Origin: Sporosarcina sp.
GTDB taxonomy: Bacteria; Bacillota; Bacilli; Bacillales_A; Planococcaceae
Direction of reading: 5' to 3'
Assembly: GCA_029263945.1 (NCBI GenBank)
Contig: JARIDM010000005.1
Coordinates: forward strand, 1-10,488
Length of the DNA stretch: 10,488 nucleotides
Under the pieces are notes generated by a model that saw nothing but the letters and a program-made list of their open reading frames with translations, did no database searches and was not told the DNA's origin. The position numbers and the translations under genes were made by a program. Positions 6,852-10,488 of this stretch are shown here, in pieces (position 1 is the stretch's first letter; each line of letters starts with the position of its first letter).

Positions 6852-7481
6852 ATGCCAAAAGTAGTTGTACTGGACCACCCGTTGATACAGCATAAACTGA
6901 CTTACATACGAGATATAAACACTGGGACCAAGGAATTCCGTGAGCTTGTCGATGAAGTAGCGACGTTAATGGCTTATGAAATTACGAGGGATTTACCGTT
7001 AACACAAAAAGAAATTGAAACGCCAGTCCGAAAAGGCATGTCTAATGTGCTTGCTGGAAAAAAACTAGGTGTCGTACCTATTTTACGTGCAGGTCTTGGG
7101 ATGGTAGAAGGGATTTTAAATTTAATTCCAGCTGCAAAAGTTGGCCATATCGGTCTTTACCGTGATCCAGAGACATTTCAGCCAATTGAATATTATGTAA
7201 AACTGCCATCAGACGTATCTGAACGCGACCTCATTCTCGTTGACCCGATGTTAGCGACAGGGGGATCAGCAATTGAAGCAGTTAACTCATTGAAAAAACG
7301 CGGAGCGAAAAGCATTCGTTTTATGTGCCTGATTGCTGCGCCTGAAGGAGTTAAAGCAATGACCGATGCACATCCTGACGTCGACATGTATATCGCGGCG
7401 CTTGATGAAAAGCTTGATGAAAAAGGATACATTGTCCCTGGTCTTGGGGATGCAGGCGACCGGTTATTTGGCACGAAATAA
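6852..7481 (+). CDS. upp: Uracil phosphoribosyltransferase
   Basis: The 209-residue cytosolic enzyme makes UMP from uracil and PRPP in pyrimidine salvage. The length is what I expect for Bacillales Upp. It begins PKVVVLDHPLIQHKLTYIRD and carries ETPVRKGM and VPILRAGLGMVEGI. The PRPP-binding loop LVDPMLATGGSA lies around residues 129-140, with the DP and TGGS elements intact. The C-terminal uracil-recognition segment YIVPGLGDAGDRLFGTK is also intact. The start ATG follows AAAAGGAG (6835-6842) at a normal distance. The gene is preceded by its own extended -10 promoter, and wecB starts 18 bp after its stop, so upp and wecB are likely one transcript. In B. subtilis upp lies between glyA and the atp operon; here the c-di-GMP gene separates it from glyA and wecB separates it from atpI. 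Confidence 0.98.
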   Translation: MPKVVVLDHPLIQHKLTYIRDINTGTKEFRELVDEVATLMAYEITRDLPLTQKEIETPVRKGMSNVLAGKKLGVVPILRAGLGMVEGILNLIPAAKVGHIGLYRDPETFQPIEYYVKLPSDVSERDLILVDPMLATGGSAIEAVNSLKKRGAKSIRFMCLIAAPEGVKAMTDAHPDVDMYIAALDEKLDEKGYIVPGLGDAGDRLFGTK

Positions 7482-7499
7482 TAGGGAGGTCACAATAAG

Positions 7500-8621
7500 T
7501 TGACGAAGAAATGGAAAGTAATGACGATTTTTGGGACGCGGCCAGAAGCAATAAAAATGGCGCCGCTCGTGCTAGAACTAGAAAAAAACAATGAAACGAT
7601 AGAATCCATTGTGACAGTTACCGCACAGCACCGTGAAATGCTTGACCAAGTTCTCCAAACGTTCGACATTAAACCTGACTATGACTTGAATATTATGAAA
7701 GATAGACAAACTTTGGTCGACGTCGCCACTCGTGGACTTGAGGGGCTAGACGCCATTATGAAAGAAGTACAACCAGACATCGTTCTCGTCCACGGAGACA
7801 CAGCGACGACGTTTATAGGTAGCTTAGCAGCATTTTATAACAAAATTGCTGTAGGTCATGTGGAAGCTGGTCTTCGTACATGGGATAAGTACTCACCTTA
7901 TCCAGAAGAGATGAACCGTCAGTTAACAGGTGTCATTGCTGATTTGCATTTTTCACCGACTGAAAAGTCTGCAGGGAACCTCATTGATGAGGGGAAAAAC
8001 AAAGATGTGATCTATGTCACAGGTAATACGGCAATTGATGCGCTCCAAACGACTGTGCGTGAAAATTATTCGCATCCTGTCCTCGACCGTTTAGGCACAG
8101 ATAAGTTAATTTTATTAACCGCACACCGTAGAGAAAATCTTGGAGAACCGATGCGGAATATCTTCAGAGCAATTAACCGGTTACTAGAAGAACATGATGA
8201 TATCCAAGTGGTGTACCCAGTTCACATGAACCCAGTCGTGCGAGAATTAGCCGATGAAATTCTAGGGAACAATGAACGTGTGCAATTAATAGAACCGCTT
8301 GAAGTTGTCGATTTCCATAACTTCGCAGCGGCGTCTCATATCATTTTAACGGATTCAGGTGGCATTCAAGAAGAAGCACCCTCTTTAGGAAAACCTGTCA
8401 TTGTGCTTCGGGATACAACAGAACGTCCAGAAGGAATTGAAGCGGGAACGCTGAAACTTGCTGGAACAGACGAAGAAACAATTTATTCACTAACGCATGA
8501 ACTCCTTACGAATGAAGAAGCCTATACAAAAATGGCGCAAGCTTCAAATCCATACGGAGACGGACATGCTTCAGAACGCATCGTCGAAGCGTTGAAAAAA
8601 TATTTAACGTCTGTACAATAA
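7500..8621 (+). CDS. wecB: UDP-N-acetylglucosamine 2-epimerase (non-hydrolysing)
   Basis: The 373-residue cytosolic enzyme interconverts UDP-GlcNAc and UDP-ManNAc; in Bacillales (where it is also named mnaA or yvyH) the product feeds the linkage unit of wall teichoic acid and other ManNAc polymers. It shows FGTRPEAIKMAPL at residue 11, VHGDTATTF with Asp100, HVEAGLRTWDKYSPYPEE with Glu122 and Glu136, and LTAHRRENLGE with His209. DSGGIQEEAPSLGKP and ERPEGIEAGT follow. These correspond to the catalytic Asp, two Glu and His known from E. coli WecB. The start is TTG at 7500: AGGGAGGT lies 9 bp upstream and no suitable ATG or GTG fits, while the protein begins normally just after it. It is cotranscribed with upp and ends at a strong terminator. 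No other wall-polymer genes are in the window. Confidence 0.95.
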   Translation: MTKKWKVMTIFGTRPEAIKMAPLVLELEKNNETIESIVTVTAQHREMLDQVLQTFDIKPDYDLNIMKDRQTLVDVATRGLEGLDAIMKEVQPDIVLVHGDTATTFIGSLAAFYNKIAVGHVEAGLRTWDKYSPYPEEMNRQLTGVIADLHFSPTEKSAGNLIDEGKNKDVIYVTGNTAIDALQTTVRENYSHPVLDRLGTDKLILLTAHRRENLGEPMRNIFRAINRLLEEHDDIQVVYPVHMNPVVRELADEILGNNERVQLIEPLEVVDFHNFAAASHIILTDSGGIQEEAPSLGKPVIVLRDTTERPEGIEAGTLKLAGTDEETIYSLTHELLTNEEAYTKMAQASNPYGDGHASERIVEALKKYLTSVQ

Positions 8622-8625
8622 CAGC

Positions 8626-8671
8626 AAACAGCTACCAAACTCGTTTATGAGTTTGGTAGCTGTTTCTTTTT
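8626..8671 (+). terminator. Strong terminator after wecB
   Basis: A perfect 17-bp stem (8626-8642 with 8649-8665) with a 6-nt loop is followed by CTTTTTA. It starts 4 bp after the wecB stop and cleanly separates upp-wecB from the atp operon. Confidence 0.95.
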
Positions 8672-8760
8672 ATGACTGAAAATGAATTAATTCACCGATA
8701 TGTTGTGAAGATGTACCAGTAAAACCCCACGTTTGAAAGTATGCGCGCAAGTTAGGATTA

Positions 8761-8786
8761 AAATTTGTCGATTGTTTGACAAATTT
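8761..8786 (+). promoter_or_regulatory. Perfect inverted repeat in the atp upstream region, possible operator
   Basis: AAATTTGTC (8761-8769) and GACAAATTT (8778-8786) form a perfect 9-bp dyad with an 8-bp spacer. The core has the outline TTGT-N10-ACAA seen in Rex and Fnr-type sites, but the inner bases deviate from either consensus. A possible promoter, TTGTCG - 17 bp - TATAAG (8765-8770, 8788-8793), lies across it, and the right arm itself contains a perfect TTGACA. The dyad is 31 bp upstream of the main atp promoter -35. It has no T-run after it, so it is not a terminator. Its regulator is unknown. Confidence 0.55.
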
Positions 8787-8817
8787 GTATAAGTAGGTAA
8801 GAAAATGGGGGAATCAA

Positions 8818-8846
8818 TTGACATCAAAATAGGTCTACTGTATGAT
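8818..8846 (+). promoter_or_regulatory. Main sigma-A promoter of the atp operon
   Basis: TTGACA (8818-8823), a 17-bp spacer and TATGAT (8841-8846) match the sigma-A consensus at 11 of 12 positions, in the gap before atpI and on the right strand. Transcription should start near 8853. Confidence 0.75.
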
Positions 8847-8852
8847 TACAAA

Positions 8853-9139
8853 GGGTAAGAACGATAGAAGTTTCGTACATATGAAACTGAAAAAAACAAC
8901 ATATTGCATTGATATTCTATCTTCTTCTATTTCACCGGACGACTGATTTTGTAAAATAGAAATGTCTGTTTACGCGTATGAATCTAAGCCGTTCATCCGC
9001 AAAGTAAAAGGTTCCTATTTTTTTCGGAGTCTATCGGCGGTTAAAAGGCTGGACAGCGAGGCGGGAAACCACCTTGCACATCCAAATGCATTCGTTTTAA
9101 CCTAACACCAGAAAATATGAAACAGGGGCGCACACAAAT
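8853..9139 (+). other. Long untranslated leader of the atp operon, with hairpins
   Basis: If the promoter above is used, the atpI message carries about 287 nt of leader. Visible structures are a 6-bp hairpin at 8869-8888, a 9-bp stem with one mismatch at 8974-9000, and a GAAA-tetraloop hairpin at 9057-9076. The last has pairs on both sides of one C-A mismatch. A second GGCGG copy (9036-9042 with TT) could pair with the same AACCACC (9067-9073), so the two pairings exclude each other. I do not recognise a known riboswitch or T-box. Small open frames occur (17 aa at 8805 starting upstream, 21 aa at 8881, 47 aa at 8962), none with a good ribosome binding site. Between the wecB terminator and 8760 I see nothing else. 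Confidence 0.45.
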
Positions 9140-9511
9140 ATGCAAACATTGAGGGAAATCCATAGTCGACAGCGAAGGGCTTTATTTTTTTTTCTTGCTT
9201 TATTCGTCCTCGGTTGGGGGTTTACTGAATGGAAGTCCATTTTCGCAGGACTGATATTAGGCTCTTTATTTGGATTGTATAATTTCTGGATACTTGTTCG
9301 GAGAGCCGAACAGTATGACCGCGCAATTGCGGAAGGGAAAAGACGCGTATCGATTGGAAGTGCGTTGCGTTTCGCATCTGGTATTGCGGCGGCAGCAATC
9401 GCAACTGCGATGCCGGAGCAGTTCGACCTGATCAGTACGGTCATTGGTTTTGGTATACCGTATGTCCTCTTACTAGTGGACAGGATCATATACCACGCAA
9501 GACACGAGTAA
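9140..9511 (+). CDS. atpI: ATP synthase subunit I (AtpI)
   Basis: The 123-residue membrane protein belongs to the AtpI/UncI family, which precedes atpB in most bacterial atp operons and helps assemble the c-ring or supply magnesium; it is not a core subunit. Four hydrophobic segments are visible: about residues 14-27, 33-52 (GLILGSLFGLYNFWILVRRA), 72-90 and 98-115. A basic loop lies between the second and third. The start ATG has only CAGGGG (9123-9128), spaced about 11 bp away, a weaker site than those of atpB and atpE, which fits low expression of AtpI. An overlapping 11-codon frame begins at 9117 after a poor site and is probably meaningless. No AtpZ-type gene is seen before it. The assignment rests on topology and position more than on strict motifs. 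Confidence 0.88.
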   Translation: MQTLREIHSRQRRALFFFLALFVLGWGFTEWKSIFAGLILGSLFGLYNFWILVRRAEQYDRAIAEGKRRVSIGSALRFASGIAAAAIATAMPEQFDLISTVIGFGIPYVLLLVDRIIYHARHE

Positions 9512-9516
9512 TGTTT

Positions 9517-9558
9517 CTTCAACAATCGTTGAAGTGCAACAACTTCATTCCGAATGAA
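9517..9558 (+). other. Tandem hairpins between atpI and atpB
   Basis: CTTCAAC/GTTGAAG (9517-9523 with 9528-9534) makes a perfect 7-bp stem with an AATC loop. Ten bases later, TTCATT/AATGAA (9544-9549 with 9553-9558) makes a second, 6-bp stem just before the atpB ribosome binding site. Neither has a T-run. They may set the different expression of atpI and atpB by processing or by affecting initiation; this is inference. Confidence 0.5.
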
Positions 9559-9577
9559 TAAGGGAGGTGAACGAAAC

Positions 9578-10285
9578 ATGGACCATAAAGATCCAACGTT
9601 TACACTGATAGGGCTTACATTTAGTTGGTCAAACTTAATGATGCTCTCAATCACTTGTATCATTGTGTTCCTCATCGGCTTCTTAGCAACAAGAAATTTG
9701 CAAATGAAACCAACAGGGATGCAAAACTTCTTTGAATGGATCATGGACTTCGTCAAAGGAATCATAAAGAGCAATATGGACTGGAAAACAGGTGGAAGAT
9801 TCCATATTTTAGGAATCACACTTATCTTATTCCTGTTTGTGTCGAACGTACTTGGGTTACCACTCTCTGTACAATGGAAAGGCGAGTTATGGTGGAAATC
9901 ACCGACTGCAGATCCTATGGTTACAATGACACTAGCCGCTATGGTTATGATTTTAACGCATTACTACGGTGCCAAGATGAAAGGTGCAGCTGGCTACGGG
10001 AAGTATTATCTTAAACCGTTACCAGGTTTACTACCGATTACGATCATTGGTGAATTCGCAAACACATTAACACTTGGACTACGTCTTTACGGTAATATTT
10101 TTGCTGGTGAAGTTCTACTCGGTCTAATCGCAGCACTTGGCGTTTCAAGTATGTTCGGTTTAGTCGGTGCAATTATACCAGGAATTGCTTGGATGGGATT
10201 CTCTATTTTTGTAGGTGGAATCCAATCATTTATCTTTGTTATGTTAACGATGGTCTATATGTCTAACAAAGTTAGCGCAGACTAG
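9578..10285 (+). CDS. atpB: ATP synthase F0 subunit a
   Basis: The 235-residue integral membrane subunit forms the proton half-channels against the c-ring. Hydrophobic helices occur at about residues 16-38, 73-93, 108-130, a long stretch around 145-185, and 190-232. The hallmark helix reads GEFANTLTLGLRLYGNIFAGE, with the essential Arg169 (equivalent to E. coli Arg210) and Glu159. The last helix has GGIQSFIFVMLTMVYM with Gln216 (equivalent to E. coli Gln252). I choose ATG 9578 because GGGAGGTGA (9562-9570) is ideally spaced to it; the in-frame ATG at 9554 lies in the hairpin and would add eight residues, including the translated ribosome binding site. It is slightly shorter than the B. subtilis protein (244 residues as I recall). 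The order atpI-atpB-atpE is the standard F1F0 operon. Confidence 0.97.
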   Translation: MDHKDPTFTLIGLTFSWSNLMMLSITCIIVFLIGFLATRNLQMKPTGMQNFFEWIMDFVKGIIKSNMDWKTGGRFHILGITLILFLFVSNVLGLPLSVQWKGELWWKSPTADPMVTMTLAAMVMILTHYYGAKMKGAAGYGKYYLKPLPGLLPITIIGEFANTLTLGLRLYGNIFAGEVLLGLIAALGVSSMFGLVGAIIPGIAWMGFSIFVGGIQSFIFVMLTMVYMSNKVSAD

Positions 10286-10356
10286 TCAACACATATATAT
10301 AACCCGAAATCAGGGGAACAAAACAAATAAAAGGAAAATTAGGAGGAAACAATACT

Positions 10357-10488
10357 ATGGTAGGTTCAGTTGGTTTATTAGCAGCAGCAATCGCAATCGG
10401 TCTTGGAGCATTAGGTGCAGGTCTTGGTGCAGGTTTAGTTGTTTCGAAAACACAAGAAGGAATCGCACGTCAACCAGAAGCACGCGGT
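10357..10488 (+). CDS. atpE: ATP synthase F0 subunit c, 5' part
   Basis: The frame runs off the window after 44 residues, roughly the first 60 percent of a normal c subunit. The start ATG follows a strong AGGAGG (10341-10346). The visible part is the first membrane helix, with the glycine ladder IGLGALGAGLGAGLV (residues 14-28) that packs c-subunits into the ring, and then the polar loop with GIARQPEA, whose Arg-Gln-Pro contacts the F1 central stalk. The ladder has the glycine pattern of neutrophilic Bacillus, not the alanine pattern reported for alkaliphiles, which argues for a non-alkaliphilic lifestyle. Residue 25 is Ala where B. subtilis, as I remember it, has Asn. The proton-binding carboxylate of helix 2 is beyond the window. 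It lies 71 bp after atpB. Confidence 0.97.
   Translation, partial: MVGSVGLLAAAIAIGLGALGAGLGAGLVVSKTQEGIARQPEARG

Noticed and set aside
8672..8722. A 16-codon frame just after the wecB terminator, and a 17-codon frame at 8805-8858 and a 21-codon frame at 8881-8946
   Set aside because: They are very short with no convincing ribosome binding site; the second spans the main atp promoter, so it would not be made from it.
8761..8786. GlnR/TnrA nitrogen box at the dyad
   Set aside because: The TGTNA-N7-TNACA spacing needs 17 bases, but the element here is 16 and the inner A is missing.
8869..8897. Terminator made by AGTTTC/GAAACT followed by an A-run
   Set aside because: On the plus strand the following run is A, not T, and on the minus strand the T-run precedes the stem, so it fits neither direction.
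9010..9076. T-box, PyrR attenuator or c-di-GMP riboswitch in the atp leader
   Set aside because: The T-box sequence, PyrR loop consensus and c-di-GMP-I core were looked for and are absent; only generic hairpins are seen.
9554..9577. Upstream start of atpB at ATG 9554
   Set aside because: It would translate through the ideal GGGAGGTGA site of the ATG at 9578 and sits inside a hairpin.

Overview
The window looks like a chromosomal housekeeping segment of a low-GC Gram-positive bacterium of the order Bacillales. The gene order mntP - ywlE - (chemotaxis gene) - rpiB - ywlG - glyA - (c-di-GMP gene) - upp - wecB/mnaA - atpI - atpB - atpE, the strong AGGAGG-type ribosome binding sites, and the protein sequences all resemble the Bacillus subtilis ywl-glyA-upp-atp region. 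The extra wecB before atpI and the two inserted signalling genes suggest a relative such as the Planococcaceae/Caryophanaceae (Sporosarcina-like) rather than B. subtilis itself. That placement is inference from memory, not from a search. Every gene is on the + strand.

Layout: 1-2005 holds the 3' end of a manganese exporter gene (mntP), a protein-arginine phosphatase (ywlE) and a chemotaxis transducer whose ribosome binding site overlaps the end of ywlE; a strong terminator follows at about 2089-2131. A new unit, rpiB - ywlG - glyA (2180-4488), has a probable extended -10 promoter just after that terminator and ends at a terminator at 4503-4535. A 705-residue cyclic-di-GMP protein (4579-6696) stands alone between glyA and upp. 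A gap with nested inverted repeats and an extended -10 promoter leads to upp - wecB (6852-8621), closed by a 17-bp perfect-stem terminator. A 518-bp gap between wecB and atpI (about 470 bp beyond the terminator) holds a perfect dyad, a near-consensus sigma-A promoter and a leader of about 290 nt, and then the ATP synthase operon begins (atpI, atpB, 5' end of atpE).

The conserved genes cover central metabolism and energy: pentose phosphate isomerisation, one-carbon/serine-glycine conversion, uracil salvage, UDP-ManNAc for cell-wall teichoic acid, and proton-driven ATP synthesis. Two environmental-signalling genes are embedded among them: the transducer, which has almost no extracellular sensor, and the c-di-GMP protein. 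The most notable observation is that the c-di-GMP protein starts with a domain closely resembling the LOV blue-light domain of YtvA, but the photoactive cysteine is leucine and the other four flavin-contact positions I can align are also changed. Its GGDEF domain is degenerate and its EAL domain looks fully intact. The second most interesting area is the atp control region (8672-9139). I see no mobile elements, CRISPR arrays, tRNA or rRNA genes.
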